DNA of 64,000 nucleotides. It comes from Piper betle. Its lineage: Eukaryota; Streptophyta; Magnoliopsida; Piperales; Piperaceae. Below, piece after piece: positions 32,720 to 42,846 of the stretch (positions are counted from its first letter, which is position 1; every line of letters begins with the position of its first letter). The notes below the pieces were generated by a model. That model saw only the letters and a list, made by a program, of their open reading frames with translations. It ran no database searches and had not been told where the DNA came from. The stretch lies in contig JAURVB010000001.1 in assembly GCA_033002965.1 (NCBI GenBank), forward strand, positions 264,310 to 328,309, given 5' to 3'. A program made the position numbers and the translations under genes.

Positions 32720-33858
32720 ATGGCAGGCACCCGAAGGAAGTCGAGCCAAGCTGCACAATCAGACATGAACGTGGAGAGTGTGTTAGGCCAAATTTTGACG
32801 GCCATATAGGGACTAGCGTAGGCTTCAGATAATACCAGTTCTGTGGTTCAGAACATAGGGCAGCGATTATCGGGATTGGTAACAGGGAATGGTGCTCCAA
32901 ATTCGGCTGTGGGCCCTAGTAGCGTCCCAAATGGGGATCAGGGGAGTGCCCAAGAGTGGGTAGGGATAGCTGACCCGAGCGTGCGAGGGAACTTCCAAAC
33001 CCAGTGCCACCGGTAGTCCGACAAGTGGTACTGCCACTTGGGGATGATAGTAATCAATACACTATAGAAAAATTCCGGAAGAACGGAGCTGAAGTATTCA
33101 TTGAAGGGACTGGTACAATGAATGTAGAGAGCTGGATGGACATTACTGAGAAAGCATTTAGAGCTCTCTCTGTGCCTCATTGCCATCAAGTGAGGTTGGA
33201 GACATGCATGCTTTAGGACGAAGCATCTTATTGGTGGAAGTCCATGGAGAAGACTGCGTTCCATCAACGGGAGATTTCGTCCATTCCTTGGGCGGAATTT
33301 GTAACAGCTTTCAATGGACACTATTTTCCTGAGTCTGTTGTCCAGAAGAAAGCACTGGAATTCGCCACTCTAACTCGGAGGGATGATTCAGTCCGAGAGT
33401 ATGCAAAAAATTTCTTGCAATTGGAGAGATTTGCACTTGGGAGTCTGGCAACTGCCCTGGCCAGAGCAGACAAATTTTTCTGGGGGTTGAAGCCAGAATT
33501 GAGGAGTAGGGATGCTACGACACCAAGAGGCACTATAACCGAAGTGATTGTGGCAGCTACTACTCATGAGTTGGTGTACGACTATGTCCGTGCACAAAAA
33601 CAGGGGAAGGCTACTATGCAACATAAGAATGCCAACCAGGGTAGTAGCAAAAACTGGTCTGCAGAACACCAGTAGCAGAACTATCAACGGAATGTCGATG
33701 GGAACCGCAAAAGGAAGTTTCAGGAGATTCCGTATCGACTATGTAAAAATTGCAGCAAGATGCATTCAAGGCCATGCACTGAGCCACGTCGGTGCTACAA
33801 CTGCAAAAGGACGGGACACATGCAAAACAAGTGTCGTCAGCCCCCGAAGCAACAATAG
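32720..33858 (+). pseudogene. Ty3/gypsy chromovirus gag, decayed
   Basis: Structural protein of the virus-like particle. An ATG at 32720 opens 'MAGTRRKSSQAAQSD'. TAG stops follow at 32807 and 32819, with another in the frame before 33004. After a frameshift the retrotransposon-gag domain reads 'FRKNGAEVFIEGTG', 'ESWMDITEKAFRAL', a TAG at 33214 where a Gln is expected, 'ASYWWKSM', 'IPWAEFVTAFNGHYFPESV', 'KALEFATL', 'SVREYAKNFLQLERFA'. A TAG at 33673 precedes the zinc knuckle CYNCKRTGHMQNKCRQP (about 33795-33845; C-x2-C-x4-H-x4-C), then another TAG at 33856. Domain order is normal for the family. Most stops are TAG where CAG is plausible. Confidence 0.9.
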
Positions 33859-34440
33859 GAGCAACCTAAAAAGGAGAAGACACCAGCTCCTAATCACTAC
33901 CCAGCACCTACAAAATTGGTGGACAAAGGGAAGGCGAAACTTTTTGCAGTCGAAATCGAGGACGCTGAGGACCATGACCACACAGTTCGAGGTAAAATTC
34001 TGATTCAAAGTGTTAGTGTGGATGTTTTATTTGATTCGGGGTGTACACATTCGTTCCTATCATCCCGATTAGTTAAGAGTTTAGGACTCCAAACGTCTAC
34101 ATTACCCAAGACTTATAGGGTCACTACTGCAACGGGAGATGGGGAACTCACAATGTTAGGAGTGACTAACCTATCCTTGGATATACAAGGGAAACCCTAT
34201 GTATGGAATTTCATTGTCTATGGGATAATAGGCTTTGATGTACTATTGGGAATGGACTGGTTGTTTGTACACCAGGCTTTTCTCGACTATAAAGGGAGGA
34301 GAGTGTTGACGAAACCTTGTAATTGTGAGTGGGGGTCATTTTCCAACGGTCATGGAATGATCCATCCTCTTGTATTGAGTCGGTTAGTAAGGCAACTGAG
34401 TGGTTTGGTGAGGGTTGTAAAGCCTTTTCGGCAACTCTAG
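33859..34440 (+). pseudogene. Chromovirus aspartic protease
   Basis: The open frame 33916-34440 contains the retropepsin active site DVLFDSGCTHSFLS (around 34021-34062). The family usually has DSGAT(H/T)SF; here the Ala is Cys, while the catalytic Asp is kept. A second conserved block follows, 'GFDVLLGMDWL', which is the (D/Y)xILGMDWL element of the plant gypsy protease fold. Upstream the frame continues to the zinc knuckle. Between about 34270 and 34400 the reading frame shifts, and reverse transcriptase continues in another frame (34329 on). Known role: cleaves the Gag-Pol polyprotein. This copy is broken by the shift. Confidence 0.9.
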
Positions 34441-35840
34441 AGGAGTCTGAGTCCAAACCCAAAGAGTTGTCCATGATTCTGCTGGTAGCAGAATTTCCGG
34501 ACGTGTTTCAAGGTGAACTTCCAGGGTTACCTCCTAAGCGGGCGGTGGAGTTTGTCATTGACCTAGCACCTGGACTATCACCAATTTCTAAAGCACCATA
34601 CCGCATGGCTCCAGCGGAACTGAAGGAGTTAAAGAGTCAATTAGAAGTGCTGTTGTAGGCAAGCTTCATCTGACCAAGTACTTCACCCTGGGGAGCACTT
34701 GTTCTTTTCGTCAAGAAGAAGGATGGCTCACTTCGATTGTGTATTGACTATCGCCAGCTGAATCAAGTGACAGTGAAGAATCGGTACCCCTTACCGAGGA
34801 TTGATGATTTATTTGATCATTTGAAAACAGCCGGAATATTCTCAAAAATAGACTTGTGGTCCAGATATCATCAACTGCAGGTGAAGGAATCTGACATACA
34901 AAAAACCGCTTTCCGAACTTGATGTGGGCATTATGAGTTTCTGGTTATGCCTTTTGGTTTGACAAATGCACCAACGGCCTTTATGTCACTTATAAACACG
35001 GTGTTCCACGAATACTTGGATAAGTTTATTATTGTGTTTGTGGATGACATTCTGGTGTATTCAAATAATGAGGAGGACCATGGGAAACACTTGTCCATTG
35101 CTCTTCAAGTTTTGAGGGAGAATCAATTGTTCGCCATGTTATCAAAGTGTGACTCTGGCTGGAGGAGGTGAATTTCCTCAGACATGTTGTCTCAAAGGCG
35201 GGAGTCGCAGTGGATCCATCAAAAGTGAGAGCAGTTACTGATTGGCCACAACCCAAGTCAATCACAGATATTCGAAGTTTCCTTGGACTAGCAGTTTACT
35301 ATCGGAAGTTCATTAAAGATTTCTCCTTGGTGGCATTGCCAATGACTAAGCTTACACGCAAGGGAGTCAAGTTCGAATGGAGTAACAAGTGTGAGGAGAG
35401 TTTCCAATCTTTGAAGAAGAGTTTAACTGTTGCACCAGTTTTGACTATACCAAATGGCAACGAAGGATTCGTGGTCTTCAGTGATGCATCTCTAGTGGGG
35501 TTAGGATGTGTCGTTATGCAAGATGGTAAGGTGGTGGCTTATGCCTCTCGCCAATTGAAGATTCACGAGCAAAATTATGCAACCCATGACTTGGAACTGG
35601 TAGCAGTTGTGTTTGCTTTGAAAATTTGGAGACACTATTTGTACAGAGCTCAGTTCGAGGTTTTCATCGACCACCAAAGTTTGAAGTATATCTTCACCCA
35701 TAATGACCTTAACCTTCGATAGAGGTGGTGGATAGAATACTTGAAGGACTATGATTTCCAAATTTTATACCATCTGGGAAAAGCGAACGTTGTAGCTGAC
35801 GCATTGAGTCGGAAGGGCAAGGTGGACAAGGGTCAATAGC
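34441..35840 (+). pseudogene. Chromovirus reverse transcriptase and RNase H
   Basis: Reverse transcriptase blocks appear in order: 'EFPDVFQGELPGLPPKR', 'APYRMAPAELKELK', '[18 protein letters not shown]', '[20 protein letters not shown]', '[15 protein letters not shown]', '[13 protein letters not shown]', and the catalytic FVDDILVYS (family YxDD). Then come '[18 protein letters not shown]' and '[16 protein letters not shown]'. RNase H follows with '[19 protein letters not shown]', '[20 protein letters not shown]', and, after a TAG at 35720, '[11 protein letters not shown]'. Stops: TAG 34656, TGA 34671 (in FI*PS, normally FIRPS), TGA 34920 (FRT*, normally FRTRYGHYEF), TAG 35720, TAG 35837. A frameshift lies near 35160. 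Known role: copies element RNA into DNA and removes the RNA strand. Confidence 0.94.
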
Positions 35841-37344
35841 TAGCTAGACTTTGGGCTATGTCAGTTGAGGTGGTAGCTATTAACCCAGTGGAACGAACGA
35901 CAGGACTACTGGTGAACCTGGTTATCTCCAATGAATTGGTGGACCGAGTTAAGGTAACACAAATGGAAGATGAGAAGCTGAATGAAATGTTGGACAAAAC
36001 TCCCGACATTGTAGCAGATTCCAACAGTGTAATCAGATTTAGAGGGAAGTTGTGTGTACCCAACAATGATGCATTAAAGCGAGATATCCTGGAGGAAGCT
36101 CATCGTTCAAGGTTCTCAATACACCTTGGTGTTACAAAGATGTACCAGGACTTAAAACAAACCTACTAGTGGATTGGGATGAAGAGGGATGTGGTGGATT
36201 TTGTTTCCAAGTGTCAGATGTGCCAATTGATCAAAGCCCAACATCAACTACCCCGTGGATTATTACAATCTTTAGAGATACCTACTGGAAATGGGAGCGT
36301 GTCACATGTGATTTTATTACTAAACTCCCAAGGACTTTGAAGGGACATTTCTCTATATTGGTGATTGTGGACCGTTTGACTAAGGCAGCTCACTTTATTC
36401 CCACAAAATCAACAAAGACGGTGGAATACTTAGCAGAACTGTAAATAGATAACATTGTTAGGCTGCATGGAATTCCAAAGGAGATAGTCTGTGACAGAGA
36501 TCCCCTATTCACATCACATTTTAGGGAAGTTTTCCAAAAAGCTATAGGGACCCAAACCAAGTTAACTACAGCATATCACCCCCAAACTGATGGTCAGAGT
36601 GAGAGGACCAATCAAACCTTGGAGGATTTGTTGAGAGCTTGCATCCTCGACTGGGGAGGAGATTGGGAGAAACACTTAGCCTTGGCTGAATTCACCTATA
36701 ATAACTCTTACCAAGCCAGTATAGGAATGGCACCGTTTGAAGCTTTATACGGTAGGCGTTGTCGATTTCCATCATGTTGGTTGGAATCTACATAGGTGGT
36801 TATGGTCGGGCCAATGATGGTGAGAGAAGCACCTGAAAAAGTGCAACTCATCCAGCAAAGGCTTAAGGCAGCTCAGGATTGGCAGAAAAGTTATGCTGAC
36901 ACTCGCAGGAAGGACTTAGAATTCCAAGTTGGGGAGTTCGTCTACCTTAAGACCTCACCTAAAAAGGGAGTGATCAGATTTAGAACATCAGGGAAGTTGA
37001 AGCCAAGATTCATAGGACCATTTCCAATTCTGGATCGAATCGGAAGTTGTGCATATAGAATAACATTACCACCAAGCCTTGATGGTGTACACAATGTCTT
37101 TCATGTGTCAATGCTAAAGAAATATGTACAAGATGAGAATCACATTATCACAAATTTTGCAGATTTAGAGTTACAATCGGATTTAACCTACGAGGAAAAA
37201 CCGATTTACATCTTGGCAAGGGAAACAAAGACACTCCGTAACAAGGAGATTCCTTTGGTAAAGGTATTATTGAGAAATCAGGGATCAGAAGAAGCTACAT
37301 GGGAGACACTTGTATACTATTTATTGATTGCCCTGCAACCCTAG
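35841..37344 (+). pseudogene. Chromovirus integrase with C-terminal chromodomain (Tekay/Del-like)
   Basis: The zinc-binding start has HRSRFSIHLGVTKMYQDLK, a TAG at 36167 where Trp is expected (TYWW), and CQMC. After a frameshift near 36280 the catalytic core reads 'VTCDFITKLP', 'VIVDRLTKAAHFIPT', a TAA at 36442, 'GIPKEIVCDRDPLFTSHF', 'TAYHPQTDGQSERTNQTLED' and 'LAEFTYNNSYQASIGMAPFE'; the D, D and E catalytic positions are all present. After TAG 36793 come 'VGEFVYLKTSPKKGV', the GPF motif 'PRFIGPFPILDRIG' and 'NVFHVSMLKKYV'. The last ~50 residues, 'YEEKPIYILARETK' and 'PLVKVLLRNQGSEEATWE', are the plant chromovirus chromodomain of the Tekay/Del type. Known role of that module: directing insertion to heterochromatin. 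Confidence 0.93.
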
Positions 37345-38154
37345 GAGACGTCCTTCGGGATGCCTACGTTGTAGTTCTGGGGATGATGATCAAATCTATG
37401 GTAAGAGCAACAATGGTACTTCAGAGTGGACATTGCCTCAGCCTCCCTACATTTTTTATATACCACCTTATCCTATCTTATACACCTCTCACGAGGTGGA
37501 TATAGGTAGAGACATAGTGATCATATCTTTTAGACAGCCACCCGGGGTGGGCACCTTCTAGGACCCCTAACCACATCTCACATGTTTCACACTTGCCAAA
37601 GCATAGTTTGCAAGGCCAGTCATGACATCTTGATTGGAGGGTGTCCCTTTGCACAACCGTATGCATCACAAGGTCAGCTTGACCTTTAGACTACCTTATG
37701 TATTGAGGTTTAAGCGGTGGGTTCTAATAGATCACCTTTCCATGTGAACACATAGATCTACATTCATCCCTGTGTGGAAGAGGTGAGTATGATTACGTAC
37801 TCAAGTTACGTATATCGACACATGCGTGATATAAGCCTTTGTCAGCAGCAAGTTCACCTTCGACAAGAATATCCTACAGTAGTATTGTTGATAGCCGTAT
37901 GACTTCATGGTGATGTGTTAAGTGACACCACATCTCATTGGTGGTACGGTTCACTATCAGTAAGGTTGGTACCTTTGGAATTGAAAGTGGAGAGGCTTGA
38001 TAATAATGTCATCAATGGCAAAGCATTCAAAGTAGAACATTATGGTAACTCCTTGCACCGCATATGTGTGTGTAGTTGTCTATATGATTTGATCACAACC
38101 TGTGTCTGTAGAGTGTGTAATCCCCTATTTAAATTCTGAGGATGAAATTTTCCT
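37345..38154 (+). mobile_element. Chromovirus 3' untranslated region
   Basis: About 0.8 kb between the chromodomain and the polypurine tract, without a convincing frame; short open frames here have no family resemblance. Its end, 'tctgaggatgaaattttcc', is the usual gypsy lead-in to the polypurine tract. The G1 element could have been joined to the G2 element anywhere between gag and this point; I cannot place the join from one copy. Confidence 0.6.
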
Positions 38155-38167
38155 AAGTGGGGGAGGT
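38155..38167 (+). other. Polypurine tract before G2 LTR C
   Basis: AAGTGGGGGAGGT directly before TGCAAAACC. This is the second-strand primer of LTR retrotransposons and shows that LTR C served as a 3' LTR. Confidence 0.9.
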
Positions 38168-38617
38168 TGCAAAACCAAGGATTTTTGCCCGATGGTTTTA
38201 ATTTCTATTCGGTCGTGACCCGGATCAAGTTACTTAATCGGCTATTTTGCCGCGTATTTATGTATGGTATCTAGGTATGTATGAGTTGCCCCACCTTAGC
38301 CTCCTTCAGCGCTCGCTATGCCTGTTTGGATGCGGCAAACCCGATTTTTTTGTTATTCATGTTTGTTCCAATTTAATAATATATAGTTAGATGTTAGGAC
38401 CAGGTCCCTTTCATGTCTTTTGTGTGTTTGATAACCTTTCGGACCATCCTAACCCTTTTTGGGACCTACAATGCAATTCCTGAGGTGGACCCGATCACTT
38501 TAGGGTTAAACCCTAAGTTTTTGGGTTTGGAGATAACCCAACCCATACCTATTCTAGCCAACCCAAACCATACTTCTTTAGCTAACCCAACCCATACTTC
38601 TATATGCATAGCACCCT

Positions 38618-38737
38618 TACCCCTATAGGTATGACACCCATAACTCTATAGGTATGACACACATACCTCTATAGGTATGGCACCCATACCTCTATAGGTA
38701 TGACACCTACATCTCTATAGGTATGACACTCATACCT
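38618..38737 (+). repeat. 23-bp palindromic minisatellite in G2 LTR C
   Basis: About five to six units. CATACCTCTATAGGTATG is perfect at 38662-38679 and 38685-38702, exactly 23 bp apart, and nearly perfect in the neighbours. The array ends ~80 bp upstream of the TATA box. Confidence 0.92.
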
Positions 38738-38819
38738 CAATAACATCACCAAGCCAGACCATTCCGATTTAGGTATGGTACCCATACGTATGACATTACC
38801 AAAAGGACCACCCTTCTTC

Positions 38820-38826
38820 TATAAAA
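38820..38826 (+). promoter_or_regulatory. TATA box of G2 LTR C
   Basis: TATAAAA followed by 'tccatccattccctcacc'. Same place as 26048 in LTR B. Confidence 0.6.
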
Positions 38827-41800
38827 TCCATCCATTCCCTCACCTTTTCACCATTTCTCCTTCCCTCCTCACCTCCAAACACTTTCTTCTACTCTCCTTG
38901 GCCTTATTCTTCCTCCTTGGAGCTCCAAGAAATCCCCTCCACGTTCCTTGCATCCTTGGGTAGAAGGCTTTGAGGTTTGATGCCTCAAAAGACCTCCCCT
39001 TGGTCTTCACTTGTTAGCATCAGGTTTGGGTTGCCACTGTTTCTCATTTTTTATGTGTATTTCCTATATGATTCAATGAATTTATTTTTAGAACATTTGT
39101 ACCATGTACATGTAAAAGTTAGGAGAAGTTTAAATACACATTCATCTTATTTGGACATGTAAGTCAATAGATACGGTTTTTACAGTGCAAGTAGGTCACT
39201 GATATGCACCAATTCAGTCTAAATCTCATATCTTACTATTCAGATGTTGTATTTGCAGGATTCTTATTTTGTTGAACTCCAAACATATAGATCTACAACT
39301 TCTGTGTTTGGTGTTTTACCTGTCATGCCTTAGAAGTTTCATGTATGGGGGTAAAAACTGACGAAAGGTGGTGACTTGGACCGTGATAGTGTTATAAGCC
39401 TCTTTTCTCCAATTTTTACTCTCTGACCTTGTAGGATCTGTTAATGAAATGCATGCCATATTTTCATGTTACTTTTATGAGTTCTTGGTAAAATGTTAAT
39501 CCTAAGTACTAAATAATCATGAACATAACCCATAAGTACGCCTTGTATTTCCTATATGTTTATGACTATGAGCATAATCTGTGATTGTGTGATATTTTAA
39601 GCCACAAATTTTAAACTAATAAAATCTTGTAAAATTATATGATACCTCACTAATTTTCTACTTGAAGTATGTAAATTTTGGGGATGGTGAAAAATCATCT
39701 CAATATGTTTTACATATGCTTACCAGGATAGTGTAATGATACTGCATGAAAACCCTAGTTATTTACTCCAGTTCTAAATTACCATAAAATAGGTTAATTT
39801 GATGGATTTCATTAAAACTTAGTCCACACCTTACCTTATATTGCAGTAGCACCGTGACCAATTTTGGGGTCATTTGGGTTGGTTCACAATTTTATTTGTA
39901 AATTTTAAATATGTTAGGGTCCATATAGCTCCAGTAGGAGTCCATCCAACGAACCAAATTGTAAGATCCACTTAGTCTCTTTTACAAAAAAAAATTTAAC
40001 CGATATCTTACTGAGATCAAGATACATCTGTTGGCTAACTATGCCGACTGACCCAACCCCATTTGGAGTCCTCTAGCCCTTGAACCAATAGTTACACAAT
40101 TAATGCACATCACAGACACAAAGCTGTTAGGGCCGAGCTTAATGGGCCTTGTTCCCCTTGATTGGCCCATGGGATAGCCATGGTGGAATTCACCTATCAA
40201 CCTTAGAGTCTAAAGGACAACCCATCTAAACTTCAGCCCATTTGGACATTGTTGAGCCCATCCGAAAAATCGTTTGGTAAGCCATTTGATTTAAAACCCT
40301 AAAATTGATTAAAACCCACTAAATGAACATGAAACCAAAGACTTAATTAAGCTACTTAATAAGGTTTAATACTTTACTTAGGACCTAGTTAAGAAAATTA
40401 AGTGATGTTAAGTATTCAGCTTATGTGGAGGGTTGCCTTGTTTTGCGTGCCAATCTGACCCAATTCTTATTCGGGTCTATAGCCATGCTAGGTATCTCGG
40501 GTGAGCTCACCGACTAGAATACAGAGTTCTACTCATAGTAGTCTGAGGGACTCGCTTGCTTTACCCTTATGTTTGGCTCTTAAGTGACATGTTTAGTCTT
40601 GTTTTAAACAATAGGACGGTGTTGGCAGCACTTTTATTGGATCCCTCCAATACCGAGCAATTTAGTTGCATTGTATCGTATGTTTAATAAAACTACAAGG
40701 ATGAGAACCCTTGCTGGTTTTCAAATTAAAGCTCCAGAAATGTATGATACAAGCCTCTTCCCTAAGCCTATTATATAAGTACCCACAATTTTTTGGATTT
40801 CACGAATAAGAGAGTGAGCGGAATGGACATAAGCAAATTACACTAGTATCACTTCTACCCTTAAGTAGTGCAATGTATGTAGCGTACTGCAGATACAGCA
40901 TGCTTCCAAAGATTGTGGCACATTGGTTCCGAGCCACATAGGTACTGTGGTGGGTGATATATGAAAGATGTACGGGCGTAAGCAATATATGTATATTTAT
41001 ATGTTTGTAAGATGCCTCTTTGTAGGCAATTATGGTATGATATGTGGCCACATAGGACTTCGCTTACCACCGTGTATGATTCTAGAAATTTTTACATCTT
41101 TTTTGTGGGTGTTTAGATACCCATTTGCCACTAATGTTATATTCTTAATCTCTACATGACCAGTAATCAATTCTTTGATTGCTAACATTTTTTCTAATTT
41201 ATGTAGGTGTTTAGTCTTGTTGACCGGCGTAGGCGGTTGGATTAGACAGCCCATGGTGGGGGATTTCGTGTTGTATTTGTGTTAATTACCGAGTTGATAT
41301 GAAATTGAGATGTAGCATGTTACTAGAATAAGCACTGAAGTTGTATGAACTGGTATGTTCAGGATAAGTCAACTAATTGTTGTTGTGCACGTGTGCTTTA
41401 TATACCATTGCATTATCATTGTGGTGCAGATGCATTTTAGGGCACTCTAACTAATCTTCTACAAGGTAGAAGCGTTAAAGCCCTAGAACACGATGAGGAG
41501 CTTACCATGTAAGCAAAACATATTTGTTATAGCTGTGTGAGTATGTGATAATGAAATATGGATAGGAGGACCATAGGGGTTGACACTCGTAGAAGACCCA
41601 TGTGAAGTTCGGGTGTTAGGGTTTGATGCCTTGGCATCCGATGATGTTGTGTTTAATTATTTTATTTTCTTGCTTATGTCGGGTATGTGGAATAGGTAAC
41701 CACGGTCCTTGTTCAAATTCTCTGCATTCATCCGCATGTAAGAAATTAAGAAATGTAACGAATTATTTGAACTAAGTAGTAAGATAAGGTCCATGTCATA

Positions 41801-42139
41801 GCATGCGGCTTCAAAACTATAGCCAGGGGTGTCCCTTTTCTATAGTTGAGAGTGAACATCAACATTTTTAAAGTCATCGCTCATGGTCGTAGTGGAGGTT
41901 CTGCCTCTGTTGTGGCTAGGGGTGATCATATAGAATCCTTAAGTTTAAGAGCCTTTCTATGCTAGTATGAATTAACATGGATATGTGATGAAACCCTGTA
42001 TGGTTACCTGTCTTAAGCCTCCTTGAGGGTTGAGATCTAGTTCCACAAAGTTGTACGAGAGCAGTCCAATGAATACTTTTCCAAATTATAACATCGCACT
42101 TCAGGCTGCCGTTGGACCAAAAAATGGGGTGTTAGAACT

Positions 42140-42152
42140 TGGTATCAGAGCC
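42140..42152 (+). other. tRNA-Met primer-binding site after G2 LTR C
   Basis: TGGTATCAGAGCC, three bases after the LTR end, just as after LTR B (28396). Confidence 0.92.
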
Positions 42153-42642
42153 ATCTTCTTGGATTATTAAAACGGCGAACCTTCGGAATGCATCTTATAA
42201 GTATGTGTATGTTGTTTAGTATGATTGTATGCTAATGAATGTATGAGCGTATTTAAGTACACATGGTTATGACATGTTATGGTACGCCCCATGAGCCGAT
42301 CCACAGCCTTGCCGACAAGTATGTTTTACTTCCTATTTGCATGATTTATGTGTTGTTTTATGCACACAGTATGCGGATGAGTGTGAATAACATGGATGAT
42401 ATTTAACGGTTACATGGAGAACAACCTGACTAGAATTAAAGTTGTGTTGTGAATATGGCAGAGTCTAGCTTTAGTTGTAATACTAGAAGATTTGAACGCA
42501 CCTTTAGTGGTGGTAAAGATGGACTGAGATACGATGGAAGGAGATAAGTTCTTACTACACTATATAAGGAATGATAAAGTGAAAATCCCAAACCCCCATC
42601 ATCTTGTCATTTTCTTCTCATCTCCTTCTTCTCTTTCTCCCT
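42153..42642 (+). mobile_element. Second G2 leader fragment
   Basis: About 490 bp matching the start of the internal region after LTR B (28409-28905), ending in 'ctccttcttctctttctccc'. It then runs without a gap into LTR sequence at about 42643, so the rest of this second internal region is deleted. Confidence 0.85.
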
Positions 42643-42841
42643 TTAAGGTTAAGAGCCTTTCTATGCTAGTATGAATCAACATGCTTATGTCATCAAACAC
42701 AATAAGGTTCCTGTCTTAAGCCTCCTCTCAAGGGTTGAGATCCGTTTCCGCAAAGTTGTATAAGCATAGTTGAATGAATAGTTTTCTAAATGATAACATC
42801 CCACTTCAGGCTGCCCTGTGACTGAAAAATGGAGTGTTGCA
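42643..42841 (+). mobile_element. Truncated third G2 LTR (last ~200 bp)
   Basis: Matches the final ~200 bp of LTR C (41937-42136): 'taagrtttaagagcctttc', 'cagtccaatgaata'-like and 'acttcaggctgccstg', ending GGAGTGTTGCA at 42841. It is followed by the TSD copy TTGGA and the resumed minus-strand G3 LTR. The junction with the leader sits on a short CCTTTAAG-type match. Confidence 0.85.
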
Positions 42842-42846
42842 TTGGA

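Larger units (their letters stand above)
38168..42136 (+). mobile_element. G2 LTR C, 3' LTR of the chromovirus and 5' LTR of a lost partner
   Basis: The 3969-bp unit starts TGCAAAACC and ends GGGGTGTTAGA (TTACA with one change). It has a polypurine tract before it and a primer-binding site after it, so it is shared between two internal regions, as in tandem elements formed by unequal recombination. It carries the cleanest palindromic array (38618-38737), TATAAAA at 38820-38826, and from about 40560 to 41160 a segment closely related to G3 LTRs (22690-23220). It is the full-length reference for family G2. Confidence 0.93.
25414..42841 (+). mobile_element. 17.4-kb G2 composite retrotransposon
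   Basis: A single insertion into the minus-strand G3 LTR. Flanks TCGGA (25409-25413) and TTGGA (42842-42846) form a 4-of-5 TSD, and the G3 sequence is continuous across it. Internal order: G2 LTR B (25414-28392), primer site, ~1.6 kb internal, G1 LTR (30043-32538), primer site, chromovirus gag-pol (32720-37344), polypurine tract, G2 LTR C (38168-42136), primer site, second G2 leader (42153-42642), and the last ~200 bp of a third G2 LTR (42643-42841). The layout resembles a tandem LTR-internal-LTR-internal-LTR array that has been partly deleted and mixed with a G1 element. Confidence 0.85.

Noticed and set aside
32938..33687. Minus-strand open frames opposite gag (32938-33321, 33388-33687)
   Set aside because: Shadows of the chromovirus gag on the plus strand, which has family motifs.
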